64,000 nt of DNA from Duganella sp. Root1480D1 (GTDB lineage: Bacteria > Pseudomonadota > Gammaproteobacteria > Burkholderiales > Burkholderiaceae_D). The translations under genes were made by a program, and so were the position numbers. The notes beneath the pieces are model-generated. The model saw only the letters and a list, made by a program, of their open reading frames with translations, searched no databases and was not told the DNA's origin. The stretch covers positions 388,349 to 452,348 of the forward strand of contig NZ_LMFZ01000023.1 of NCBI RefSeq assembly GCF_001427305.1, written 5' to 3'. Positions 10,895 to 18,716 of the stretch are shown in pieces; position 1 is the stretch's first letter; each line of letters starts with the position of its first letter.

Positions 10895-11305
10895 GTGGAA
10901 AATTTTCAGTCGCTGGCGTCCATGTTGGACCTGTATCAGCTGAGCCTGACGATCATCCTCGTACTGCATGCGCTCAGCCTGGTACCGCAATGGCAGCGCC
11001 AATATTTCCACCCGCGCCTGATGCGGGTGGCCATGCTTGGAATGATGTTGGGGATTGCGCAGGGCGCGGTGATCGCCGCTGCCGTGGAATATAGCGCGAT
11101 CGTGCGTGGAGGCGGCATCGCCCTGCTGGGCGCCGCGATCATGATGCATGCCTGGGTTGCGCTGCAAAACCTGCTGGCCAGCTACGCCTTCGTTCGCCTG
11201 CACCGCGCCAGTGCCATGATGGCCCACCGCATGGTCTGGGCCCAGCGCCCGCTCGGTTACCTGAGTGCCGCGCTGACCGTCGTCGCCGGATGTACGCTGG
11301 CGTAA
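10895..11305 (+). CDS. Small inner-membrane protein, unknown function
   Basis: I do not recognise the family. The 136-residue product has four hydrophobic segments, at about residues 10-25, 45-65, 72-92 and 118-135, with short charged loops. The GTG at 10895 is chosen because GGGAGG at 10883-10888 sits 6 bases upstream; the upstream in-frame extension is antisense to fdhB. It is divergent from the formate dehydrogenase operon, sharing a roughly 110-base intergenic region, and convergent with the hydrolase at 11306, with no gap between the two. Confidence 0.65.
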   Translation: MENFQSLASMLDLYQLSLTIILVLHALSLVPQWQRQYFHPRLMRVAMLGMMLGIAQGAVIAAAVEYSAIVRGGGIALLGAAIMMHAWVALQNLLASYAFVRLHRASAMMAHRMVWAQRPLGYLSAALTVVAGCTLA

Positions 11306-12484
11306 TCAGTTACGGCCGGCAGTACCGTGTTCAGACCAGACGATATCGTTATCGACCGAGTACAAGCGGCATGGTTCCTTGCTCGCCGCCTGGCACGCCG
11401 CCAGCGCCTTCTCGTTGGTGTTCTCACCCTCTTCCGCCCAGCCCCAGGAACCGGTAGCCGAAATCGCAAAGGCGCGCGGCGTGGCCTTCGTCAGGAATGC
11501 GCGATACTGTTCGCGCCCGCGTTGCGGCAGGAACGGCACGGCATTCACGTCATCCAGCGCCGCATAGTGGGTGGCCTTTTGCACCGGCGGCTCCGCCACC
11601 GCATACACTTCGCGGGTCGGCATGCCGACGCCGGCCAGGAAACGCTCGACCTCCGGCAGCCAGATCGCAGCGCCGTCACGGTTACCCAGCAAGCCATGCG
11701 CGTCTTTCTTGAACGCGCCATACGCCACCAGGTCGGCCTTGCCGCCGGCCGCAATGAAGGCGCCATGCATGCGCGCCACCAGCTCCGGGCCGAAGTAACT
11801 GTCATTTGCGCCGTACAACCACATGCTTGGCAGCTTGTTGCGACGGCCATACTCGCCAAACGCCTTCACCAGGGCGCCCTGCCAGTTGCATAAGTCGCCG
11901 TGCACCTTCAGGCCGCCCGCAAAATTCATGATGCCGCGCACACCCGGCAAATCCTGGGTGGCCGCGGCCATGCTCGCCAAACCGCCAAAGGACTGGCCGG
12001 CCAGCACGATATGCTCATTGTCGACCCATGGCTGGGTGCGGGCGAAACGCACCACGTCGGCGATATCGCCCGCCTGCTCATAGCCATTGGCCGTCATATT
12101 GCAGCCATATTCGACAAATTTGCCGGTCGAATTGGCAAAGCCGGTGCGCATCGGCACCATCACCGCATAGCCGCGCCGCACGAAAGCCGTTGCCAGGTAA
12201 ATGAAACGGTCGCGGGCCTGCAGCTTGGGATTGCCCGGCGCCTTGCCATGGTTGACGATCAGCAGCGGGAACGGTCCCGGGCCGGGAGGACGGAAAACAG
12301 TGGTCTCCAACTGCACGCTCTGGGCGCGGCCCGCCGGTACCATGATGATTTGCTCATTCAGGCGCACGTCGAGCGCAGCTTCCCCCGCCTGCGCGAGTGG
12401 CAGGCTTGCACAGGCCAGCAGGATGGCGGCGACACGTGCAAACAGGGAATTTATGATGCTCTCCAGAACAGTGCGTTTGGGCAA
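11306..12484 (-). CDS. Secreted alpha/beta hydrolase (dienelactone hydrolase/peptidase S9-like)
   Basis: A 392-residue exported hydrolase. It has a signal peptide (hydrophobic stretch 15-31, cleavage near AQA-GEA), an oxyanion segment LLIVNHGKAPGN, and the nucleophile elbow GQSFGG with Ser at about 170. LYGANDSYFGP supplies a candidate catalytic Asp and KDAHGLL a candidate His. The C-terminal ~90 residues form a separate region (SATGSWGWAEEG with two later Cys) that may pack against the core. It follows the TetR gene by 60 bases on the same strand, so the two may be co-transcribed. The substrate is unknown; an esterase role is likeliest. Confidence 0.75.
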   Translation of the reverse strand: MPKRTVLESIINSLFARVAAILLACASLPLAQAGEAALDVRLNEQIIMVPAGRAQSVQLETTVFRPPGPGPFPLLIVNHGKAPGNPKLQARDRFIYLATAFVRRGYAVMVPMRTGFANSTGKFVEYGCNMTANGYEQAGDIADVVRFARTQPWVDNEHIVLAGQSFGGLASMAAATQDLPGVRGIMNFAGGLKVHGDLCNWQGALVKAFGEYGRRNKLPSMWLYGANDSYFGPELVARMHGAFIAAGGKADLVAYGAFKKDAHGLLGNRDGAAIWLPEVERFLAGVGMPTREVYAVAEPPVQKATHYAALDDVNAVPFLPQRGREQYRAFLTKATPRAFAISATGSWGWAEEGENTNEKALAACQAASKEPCRLYSVDNDIVWSEHGTAGRN

Positions 12485-12544
12485 TAACCCAGATTCTTAT
12501 GCGCACGGTTCAGGAAAGCAATCCCAAAACGTTAAACGTAGCAA

Positions 12545-13102
12545 TTAACTCAGCTTCAAGAGCATGGAACGCACGGATTCCAGCACTTCATCGGCTAGTT
12601 TGGGGTCTGTTTTGTAGACATTTCGCGACACTGAGATGCCGCCCACCAGCGCTGCCATGATGGCAATTGCCTGTTTGCGCTGGCCTTCCCCGGCCGGCAA
12701 CTGGCTGCCGATGTACTCCACCATCTGGCGGAAGCCGGCGGTATAGCCGGCGCCCACGGAAGCATCCTGGCGCGCCACTTCGCTGGCGGCAGCTGCCAAA
12801 GGGCAGCCTTCCGCCAGGTTGTCGCGCTGCTCGGGCGCCAGGTAGTAATCGACCAGTTGCGGCAGCGTGACAGGATGCTCGGTCACCTTGCCATAGGCGG
12901 AACGGGTGCTGAAATTCATGGCTTCCGCCGCCAGCGCATCCTTCGAGGGGAAATGAGCGTACAGGGCACCATGGGTCAGGCCGGCGGCCTTGCTGATTTC
13001 CGCCACGCCGACCCCATCGATCCCCTTCCCCCGGAACAGCCGCGCAGCCGTCTCAACCAGCACCTGCCGGTTTTCCGCTGCTTTTTCCTTGGTGATCTTC
13101 AT
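12545..13102 (-). CDS. TetR/AcrR-family transcriptional regulator
   Basis: A 185-residue repressor-type protein. An N-terminal TetR HTH (residues 10-55, with GVAEISKAAGLTHGALYAHFPSKDAL) is followed by a ligand-binding domain of the kind found in small efflux and NemR-like regulators (EGCPLAAAASEVAR segment). GGGAGG lies 7 bases before the ATG. It sits just upstream of the exported hydrolase on the same strand and is divergent from the flagellar-rod-like gene, so the 13103-13215 gap probably holds its operator. The effector is unknown. Confidence 0.85.
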   Translation of the reverse strand: MKITKEKAAENRQVLVETAARLFRGKGIDGVGVAEISKAAGLTHGALYAHFPSKDALAAEAMNFSTRSAYGKVTEHPVTLPQLVDYYLAPEQRDNLAEGCPLAAAASEVARQDASVGAGYTAGFRQMVEYIGSQLPAGEGQRKQAIAIMAALVGGISVSRNVYKTDPKLADEVLESVRSMLLKLS

Positions 13103-13203
13103 GGCCAGCCTCCCGCATCAATCATTGCGATCGTCATCATACCACGTGTTGCACCGACTGCTCATTTTTTGGGCAAGAACGATAATTCCCATGTGGAATC
13201 ATG

Positions 13204-13209
13204 TAAACT
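13204..13209 (+). promoter_or_regulatory. Candidate -10 box placed 6 bases before an ATG (leaderless?)
   Basis: TAAACT (matches TANNNT) ends 6 bases before the ATG at 13216, and no Shine-Dalgarno sequence separates them. Transcription from here would start at or next to the start codon. Confidence 0.3.
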
Positions 13210-13215
13210 GGCGCC

Positions 13216-13551
13216 ATGACGATCTCCGCACTCCAGGCCGGCCTGTCCGGCCTTCAAGCAAACCAGCGCGCACTGGATGTGGAAGGCCATAACGTTGCCA
13301 ATATGGCGACGCAGAACTTCCAGCCGCAGCAAGCCACGTTCCAGGAAACGCCGGGCGGGACCAGCGTCACCATTTCCACCGCCGCACGCGACCTGTCGGC
13401 GGCCGCCAATGCGGGCGGAGCGCCGTCGGGCACCGACCCGGCCAGTTCCATCACCAATTCCCTGGTCTACAAGGCCAATTTCGACCTGTCTGCCAAAGTA
13501 ATCAAGGCGGCGGACGAGCGAATCGGCACTCTGCTGGATATCAAGGCTTAA
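13216..13551 (+). CDS. Stand-alone flagellar basal-body rod-like protein
   Basis: A 111-residue protein with the conserved N-terminal rod/hook helix of FlgB/FlgC/FlgE/FlgG (residues 1-35: ISALQAGLSGLQANQRALDVEGHNVANMAT) and a C-terminal helix ending in AKVIKAADERIGTLLDI, which would form the usual paired N/C coiled coil. The middle is only about 45 residues, far shorter than FlgC (~135) or FlgE (>350). No flagellar genes adjoin it. Such mini-proteins are often annotated FlgE-like in beta-proteobacteria; the role is unproven. Confidence 0.75.
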   Translation: MTISALQAGLSGLQANQRALDVEGHNVANMATQNFQPQQATFQETPGGTSVTISTAARDLSAAANAGGAPSGTDPASSITNSLVYKANFDLSAKVIKAADERIGTLLDIKA

Positions 13552-13605
13552 CGCCGACGCCTTCCCGCGCTATGCTGTCGTATGTGCAGCATGGCGGAGG
13601 CTAGC

Positions 13606-14247
13606 ATGGACGACTTCGAACTCCCCCTTCAGGACCGCAAGCAAGCCGCCGAGCTGCTGGCCGAAAAGCTGGCGCACCTGCGCGGCAGCCATCCCCTGAT
13701 CCTGGCCATTCCACGCGGCGCCGTGCCGATGGGGCGCATCATTGCCGACCGCCTCGATGGCGAGCTCGATGTAGTGCTGGTACGGAAAATCCCCTCCGCC
13801 ATTGATCCCGAACTGGCAGTCGGCGCCGTCGACGAGCATGGCAACCGAGAACTGGCGCCCTACTTCAACCGCACGCGCACCAGTATGGAATGGGTCGAGC
13901 TGCAAACTCACGAACAGCTCGAATTGATGCGGCGCCGCCGCGCTTCCTACGGCAGCAGGCGGCCGCCGGCCAATCCCGAAGGCCGCACTGTGGTAATCGT
14001 CGATGACGGCCTGGCCACCGGCTCCACCATGGCGGCTGCCTTGCGCTCCACGCGCGCGCGCAAGCCCAGGCAGTTGATTGCTGCCGTCCCGGTCGCCGCG
14101 CCCGATTCCCTGGAAGTGATTGCTCCATTGGCCGATGGCATTGTCTACCTGGCTGCACCGATGAACTTCATGTCCGTCAGCCGTCATTACCGCAGCTTCC
14201 CGCAAGTATCGGAAGAAGAAGTCCTCGAACTGCTGACCAGCGAGTAG
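13606..14247 (+). CDS. Type I phosphoribosyltransferase-family protein
   Basis: A 213-residue PRTase-fold protein. The PRPP-binding loop VVIVDDGLATGST is near residue 127 and a pyrophosphate-loop-like IPRGAVPMG near 36. Phosphoribosyltransferases of this stand-alone group have no assigned substrate. The ATG at 13606 is preferred, because GGAGG at 13596-13600 precedes it by 5 bases; ATGs at 13582 and 13591 are in or near the same region but lack a ribosome site. It is followed 54 bases later by the peptidase C26 gene in the same direction, perhaps as one transcript. Confidence 0.8.
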   Translation: MDDFELPLQDRKQAAELLAEKLAHLRGSHPLILAIPRGAVPMGRIIADRLDGELDVVLVRKIPSAIDPELAVGAVDEHGNRELAPYFNRTRTSMEWVELQTHEQLELMRRRRASYGSRRPPANPEGRTVVIVDDGLATGSTMAAALRSTRARKPRQLIAAVPVAAPDSLEVIAPLADGIVYLAAPMNFMSVSRHYRSFPQVSEEEVLELLTSE

Positions 14248-14301
14248 TGCGACTTTGAATTGCCGCGTGTGCGACACTGGCGCTGAGGAGGCAGCCAACG
14301 G

Positions 14302-15255
14302 ATGACCGAACACGATCCCCGCAAGCATGACCGCCGCGAAGGCGACCGCGGACAGCGGCGTCGTGCCGGCGATGCGCCGCGCTACCTCGATCCCGGCGAA
14401 ACCATCTTCACGCTGTGGGGGCGCGTGATCGTGGCCCGCTACAAGCGCTGGGCTGCCGCGGCCACGCGGCATATCATCCAGCGGCCTTTGCACATTGGGG
14501 TTTCAGCCCGCATCTACCATCCCGAGCCCGGCGCCACGGGGTTGCGCAGCAAGAACCTGCAGTACCTCGAAGAGTCGGTGGCGCAGTGGGTCATGTCGCG
14601 CGATGTGCTGGTGTTCATGATCCCGACCGTGAATACTTCCGGCCTGCTGCATCCTTCCAATATCCGCCTGCGCGACTATGCCAAGCACCTGGACGGCCTG
14701 GTGCTGCAAGGCGGCGCCGACGTATCGCCCCAAAGCTACGCCGAAACGCCGACCAAGCCTGAATGGAACGGCGACCGGGCGCGCGATATGTACGAGCTGG
14801 AACTGCTGCATGAATTCGTGGAAGCGGGCAAGCCGGTGATGGGCATCTGCCGCGGTTGCCAGCTCTTGAATGTCGCCTTCGGCGGCACCCTGTACCAGGA
14901 TATCGAGACCGATGTGCCGGACGCCCATGCCCACGTGTCGAACGACTACGACCGGCACCGCCACGAGATCACCTTCCCGCCCGGCTCCTCGCTGCCCACA
15001 ATGGTGAGGGGGCCGCAGCGCGCGCTGGTGAATTCCATCCACCACCAGGCGGTGAAGTCACTCGGCAAGGATATGCAGGTGGAAGCGCTGTCCTATCCGG
15101 ACAATATGATCGAGGCGATCCGCTACACCCGGGCGCCCTTCGTCATGGGACTGCAATGGCACCCGGAATTCCACCGCGCCGGCGGCGTGGAACTGCTCGA
15201 TTGCACCGGCATCCTCGACAGCTTCCTGCGCGCCGCCCGGGAAACGCGCTTCTAA
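14302..15255 (+). CDS. Gamma-glutamyl-gamma-aminobutyrate hydrolase-like (peptidase C26) protein
   Basis: A class I glutamine-amidotransferase-fold hydrolase of 317 residues. The nucleophile is the first Cys of GICRGCQ (near residue 192) and the base is His in QWHPEFH (near 288). LVLQGGADVSP and NSIHHQAVK are typical of PuuD-type enzymes that cleave gamma-glutamyl amide bonds. A basic N-terminal extension of about 60 residues, rich in Arg/Asp, is unusual for the family. A TGAGGAGG lies 9 bases upstream. A YbdK-type gamma-glutamyl ligase-family gene lies 2.3 kb away, but no direct link is shown. Confidence 0.8.
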   Translation: MTEHDPRKHDRREGDRGQRRRAGDAPRYLDPGETIFTLWGRVIVARYKRWAAAATRHIIQRPLHIGVSARIYHPEPGATGLRSKNLQYLEESVAQWVMSRDVLVFMIPTVNTSGLLHPSNIRLRDYAKHLDGLVLQGGADVSPQSYAETPTKPEWNGDRARDMYELELLHEFVEAGKPVMGICRGCQLLNVAFGGTLYQDIETDVPDAHAHVSNDYDRHRHEITFPPGSSLPTMVRGPQRALVNSIHHQAVKSLGKDMQVEALSYPDNMIEAIRYTRAPFVMGLQWHPEFHRAGGVELLDCTGILDSFLRAARETRF

Positions 15256-15286
15256 TAAGCGTGCATCTGCCGCAAGCACTCAAGTG

Positions 15287-15763
15287 TCAGCGCTTGCAGG
15301 GTTTCCCATCGTATTGCAGTTGGTATTGCTTGTAGGCGCTGCCATTCCAGCGCTCGATCGGGAAGCAGAAGCCGGGACCGCCGATCTCGATGTCGGGCCA
15401 GCCGTCTTTGCCCTTGCTGGACAATACAGTCAGGATGCCGATGCCGTGCGTGATCACCTTCCAGCCGCCATCAGCCTGTTTGCTGACCAAGGTGTAAGCC
15501 ACGCCAGTGTCGCCATAGCACCCCGTTCCGCCCTCACTGATGATGGCTTCAGGAAGCCCGTCGCCGTTCATGTCCTGGACTTTTTCAATGGCCCCTGGGA
15601 CGTAGCTGGCGCCCGAATCCTTACAGGACTTCCACTGTTTTCCGTGTTGTTTGAACCCGGCTGCCTTGAATGCGGCAGCTTCGTCAGCCGCCGGCAATGA
15701 GTTTGTCCCCGCCAGCGAGGCCTGGCTGATCGCCAGGCTAAGAATTGTGATGATCAGTTTCAT
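15287..15763 (-). CDS. Exported hypothetical protein with an FG-GAP/VCBS-like motif
   Basis: A 158-residue protein with a signal peptide (MKLIITILSLAIS, cleavage near SLA-GT). The mature part contains VQDMNGDGLPEAIISEG and GWPDIEIGGPG, resembling the calcium-binding DxDGxxD loops of FG-GAP/VCBS repeats, plus four Cys that could form two disulfides. No catalytic signature is visible. It starts inside the end of the PhyH gene (26-base overlap), so it is translated from the same transcript. Function unknown. Confidence 0.65.
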   Translation of the reverse strand: MKLIITILSLAISQASLAGTNSLPAADEAAAFKAAGFKQHGKQWKSCKDSGASYVPGAIEKVQDMNGDGLPEAIISEGGTGCYGDTGVAYTLVSKQADGGWKVITHGIGILTVLSSKGKDGWPDIEIGGPGFCFPIERWNGSAYKQYQLQYDGKPCKR

Positions 15764-16436
15764 AATGCCACCCTCCCCGCTTTGGCCATTCTAATCCATG
15801 TGGTAGCCCAGCAGGACCAAAGAGGAAGTGCAAAACCCGGCGACGGCTGTTGCCTGTTGCTTTTGAGGAACGATGCAAAACCAGGGGACGCATCAGCAGA
15901 ACGTCGCCCGCCTGCACGAGGCAGGCTTGCTCGCCCTGCCGCATCGCCACTGCATCCCGCGGCGAAATGGCACCCTGCAGGTGCGATCCGGGCACCAGAT
16001 ACACCGGCCCGTCGTCCGCGCCGCATGGATCGAGATGCAGCCGCACCGCGACCAACTGCTCCAGCATATCCCGGTGTGGCTGCACATGCCAGCCATCTTC
16101 CTTGCGCGACCAGCCGCGCAGGGAAGGATTTTCGATGCGCTGGTGCACAGGGATACTCAGGTCCTGGTGCACCGGCACCAGCCAATTCACCGAGCCGGAC
16201 TTTTCAAAGAAGGTGCATTGGACGGCGACATGGCCGGCCGGCAGCAGGGCCCGCAGCGCAGGTGAAGAAACGAGGGAATCCGCAAGCTCGGCACACCAGG
16301 ACTGCGACAGCAAGGTCCGCGTGCCGGCCGAGCCGTGGGCACCGGTTTGCGCGGCATACCAGGCGCACTGCCCGGCGTCGGCGACGCCCGGAATGACCGC
16401 AAACCCGTGCCGCGCAAAATCAGCGACGGCATCCAC
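15738..16436 (-). CDS. Phytanoyl-CoA dioxygenase (PhyH) family protein
   Basis: A 232-residue Fe(II)/2-oxoglutarate-dependent oxygenase. The HxD pair is in VPVHQDLS (near residue 113), the distal His in PLVLHRSS (near 195), and the 2OG-binding Arg probably in NSRRRVLHF. Overall length and the double-stranded beta-helix pattern (YLVPGSHLQG) fit PhyH. The substrate cannot be read. It sits 3 bases after the 104-residue hypothetical gene and overlaps the next one, forming a three-gene operon (16754 to 15287). Confidence 0.8.
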   Translation of the reverse strand: MDAVADFARHGFAVIPGVADAGQCAWYAAQTGAHGSAGTRTLLSQSWCAELADSLVSSPALRALLPAGHVAVQCTFFEKSGSVNWLVPVHQDLSIPVHQRIENPSLRGWSRKEDGWHVQPHRDMLEQLVAVRLHLDPCGADDGPVYLVPGSHLQGAISPRDAVAMRQGEQACLVQAGDVLLMRPLVLHRSSKATGNSRRRVLHFLFGPAGLPHGLEWPKRGGWHYETDHHNS

Positions 16437-16439
16437 GCT

Positions 16440-16754
16440 TCAAGGTTTTTCGTAGAACACCAGCGAGCTGCCCAGTGTCAGCGATTCTTCGATATGGGGA
16501 TGCAGGTCGATAAAAGGCTTCTGCTCCAGCATTTCAGTTTGCAAGATGCTGAAAGCATCCATGGCCACTTCCTCGAACCCGAACTTGCTGGCCTCGATAA
16601 TCGCGGAATCCCAGAGAGCCTCGGCACCCTCCTGCAACAGGAACAGCATGCACTTGTGCAGCGCATGCTCTTTCGGGTGCGCGTATTCATACACCGGCTT
16701 GCCTTCGAAAATCCCTTCGAAGGTGTAAATCCCCAGGACACTGTTATCGCTCAT
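16440..16754 (-). CDS. Hypothetical acidic protein
   Basis: A 104-residue cytoplasmic protein with no signal peptide or membrane segment. It is rich in Glu, mixed alpha/beta in appearance, and starts MSDNSVLGIYTFEG. I recognise no family. It is first in the operon with PhyH and the FG-GAP-like protein, separated from PhyH by 3 bases, and is preceded by a good sigma-70-type promoter (16784-16811). No Shine-Dalgarno is apparent. Confidence 0.6.
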   Translation of the reverse strand: MSDNSVLGIYTFEGIFEGKPVYEYAHPKEHALHKCMLFLLQEGAEALWDSAIIEASKFGFEEVAMDAFSILQTEMLEQKPFIDLHPHIEESLTLGSSLVFYEKP

Positions 16755-16783
16755 GAGCTATTAGAATTAACTGGAAGTGCCTG

Positions 16784-16811
16784 ATTATACTGCGGACCTG
16801 GCGGTCGCCAA
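16784..16811 (-). promoter_or_regulatory. Sigma-70-type promoter for the PhyH operon
   Basis: On the minus strand, TTGGCG (plus 16806-16811) and a perfect TATAAT (plus 16784-16789) are 16 bases apart, 29 bases upstream of the 16754 start. This is the clearest vegetative promoter in the window. Confidence 0.55.
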
Positions 16812-16849
16812 TGCCCCGAACAGGCGCCCTTAAATGCCCGATTTCGGAA

Positions 16850-17212
16850 TCATCGCGCCGCGCGCTTGCGCTTCTTTTTCGACTGCTTCATAAGCAGGTC
16901 CTGCTCTTCCTGCGGAGAGAGGAACTCCAGGCTGGCACTATCGCCACCATATTCCATGACGCGATAATAGTTCCCTGGCCAAAGCAGGATTTTCATTCCA
17001 TCCTGCCCGGACATGCGAAGTGTCTTCTGATCCCCTGCGGCACCCGTTTCCACCACGATCTCAAAATCGACGGCCTCCTCCGAATACTGCGTCGGGATCG
17101 CCCTGGCCTCAAGCAGGAAGGCGGGATAATTCGCTACCGGCGCCGATTGAGCCAGGCAGGCCAGCGAATAAAGGCCGGCGGCAAGCAGGAGCTTAGCGCT
17201 CGTTCGAAACAT
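16850..17212 (-). CDS. Exported hypothetical protein with a basic tail
   Basis: A 120-residue protein with a signal peptide (hydrophobic 8-20, cleavage near QSA-PV), a short beta-rich mature part, and a strongly basic C-terminus (MKQSKKKRKRAAR). No family recognised. It overlaps the end of the TIMP-like gene by 20 bases and is the last member of the antiporter-YbdK operon. The basic tail could bind nucleic acid or anionic envelope polymer; that is speculation. Confidence 0.6.
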   Translation of the reverse strand: MFRTSAKLLLAAGLYSLACLAQSAPVANYPAFLLEARAIPTQYSEEAVDFEIVVETGAAGDQKTLRMSGQDGMKILLWPGNYYRVMEYGGDSASLEFLSPQEEQDLLMKQSKKKRKRAAR

Positions 17213-17597
17213 CTTTTACCTTGCGCATGAATTCATCTTCCTTGGAACGGTGGATGATCGCTGTACCCGTGCACATCGCGTTCACATAACCGCCTTCGCT
17301 CTCAAACACCATATAAGTATGTCCAACCGCCAGCGGCGTGCTGCAACTGTTTATGCCTGTCGCCACAGTACGGTTGCCAGCCTGGATTTCGCCCTTGGCG
17401 ATACGATGGGCCTGAATAACCGATTCGATGTACGAAGACCCGCCTTTCACCATGCGGCCGCTCATCACCGTCCCGATGTAGACGTATTTCGAGCCAGCCA
17501 CCGCCTCCGCCAACGCCGGGTCGCTGCATTGACAAGCCATGGCGGCAGCGGGTAGCAAGGCCGCCAGCAGGCTGGCAGCAAAAATGGCAGCCCGCAT
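17193..17597 (-). CDS. Exported TIMP/NTR-like cysteine protein
   Basis: A 134-residue exported protein. Signal-peptide cleavage after AAAMA would leave a mature N-terminus CQCSDP, the same Cys-x-Cys start as eukaryotic tissue inhibitors of metalloproteinases, whose first Cys chelates the target zinc. Two more Cys follow (INSCSTPLAVGHTYMVF and AMCTGT), allowing two disulfides, and YVYIGTVMSG matches the first strand of NTR domains. The ATG at 17597 overlaps the ybdK stop in TGATG. Lipidation at the same Cys is an alternative reading, but AMAC is a weak lipobox. Confidence 0.65.
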   Translation of the reverse strand: MRAAIFAASLLAALLPAAAMACQCSDPALAEAVAGSKYVYIGTVMSGRMVKGGSSYIESVIQAHRIAKGEIQAGNRTVATGINSCSTPLAVGHTYMVFESEGGYVNAMCTGTAIIHRSKEDEFMRKVKDVSNER

Positions 17598-18715
17598 CAA
17601 TTCCCCCTGAATTTCGCGATCGCCGCGTCCACCACACCTTCCACACTGCCGGAGGAATCGAATTCCGCCCGCAGGTAGTGCGCATCGCTGCCCATATGTG
17701 TCACCTGCATCAGGTGGTTCAGCGCGGCGCTGCCGCCGAGGGCTTCGGCGTGCAAGTCCATGCGTCGCAACGTGGTCAGGATGTCTTCGCGCAGGGACAG
17801 GCTTTCGTAGGTCTTGGGATGCACGACCGTGCCATCCAGCCCGAAACGGCAGGCCTGGAAGCGGTTGTAGTTGTAGACCAGGTAGTCGTCTTCCGCCGGC
17901 GGGGCCTCCTTGCGTTCCAACAGGTAGGAGCACAGGGCTTGCAGGTAGCAGGCCAAGGCTGCTGCACGCTCCACCGTCAACGGTGTGTCGCAGACGCGCA
18001 GCTCGATGGTGCCGTATTCAGGCTTGGGGCGGATGTCCCAGTAAAAGTCCTTCATCGACTTGATCACGCCCGTGTGTTCCATCTTCGAGAAGAAGCTATG
18101 TTCGAACTCGTCCCACTTCAGGATGAACGGCGCACGTCCGCTCATGGGAAAGGCGAACACGCTATTCAGGCGCGCCGAATTGAACAAGGTGTCATTGCCT
18201 TGCACATAGGGCGACGATGCCGACAGCGCGATGAAGTGCGGCACATAGCGGCTCAAGGAATGCAGCAGGTACAGCGCGTCGTCGCCGCTGGCGCAGCCGA
18301 TGTGCACGTGCTGGCCGAAAATGGTGAACTGCTTGGCCAGGTAGCCATACAGTGCCGATACTTCCTTGAAGCGCGGCTTGGAAAAGATCTTGCGCTCCGA
18401 CCAGCGCTGGAACGGATGCGTGCCGCCGCCGCAGATGCCGATGTTCAGCGTGTCGGCCGCCCGCACCAGCGTATCACGCGTTTCGCGCAACTGGGCCAGC
18501 AGCTCGCCGTGCCTGGTGTGCACGTCGCTGTTAATCTCGATCATGCTCTCGGTGATCTCCGGCGTTACGTGGCCGGGGAACGGCTTGCGCTCCAGCAGGT
18601 GCAGCAAGTCCGGGCTCGATGCGGTCAAGTCGAAGTCGGACAGGCTGACCAACTGCAGTTCGAGCTCGACGCCCATCGTCAAAGGTTGCGACGATTTGAA
18701 TTCTTCCAACGGCAT
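17597..18715 (-). CDS. ybdK: YbdK-family carboxylate-amine ligase
   Basis: A 372-residue GCS2-type ligase related to glutamate-cysteine ligase. Family marks include [11 protein letters not shown] near the start, [28 protein letters not shown], and [17 protein letters not shown]. coli YbdK shows weak gamma-glutamyl-cysteine ligase activity; the natural substrate is unknown. It begins one base after the antiporter stop and its own stop overlaps the TIMP-like gene, so it is mid-operon. Confidence 0.88.
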   Translation of the reverse strand: MPLEEFKSSQPLTMGVELELQLVSLSDFDLTASSPDLLHLLERKPFPGHVTPEITESMIEINSDVHTRHGELLAQLRETRDTLVRAADTLNIGICGGGTHPFQRWSERKIFSKPRFKEVSALYGYLAKQFTIFGQHVHIGCASGDDALYLLHSLSRYVPHFIALSASSPYVQGNDTLFNSARLNSVFAFPMSGRAPFILKWDEFEHSFFSKMEHTGVIKSMKDFYWDIRPKPEYGTIELRVCDTPLTVERAAALACYLQALCSYLLERKEAPPAEDDYLVYNYNRFQACRFGLDGTVVHPKTYESLSLREDILTTLRRMDLHAEALGGSAALNHLMQVTHMGSDAHYLRAEFDSSGSVEGVVDAAIAKFRGN

Positions 18716-18716
18716 A

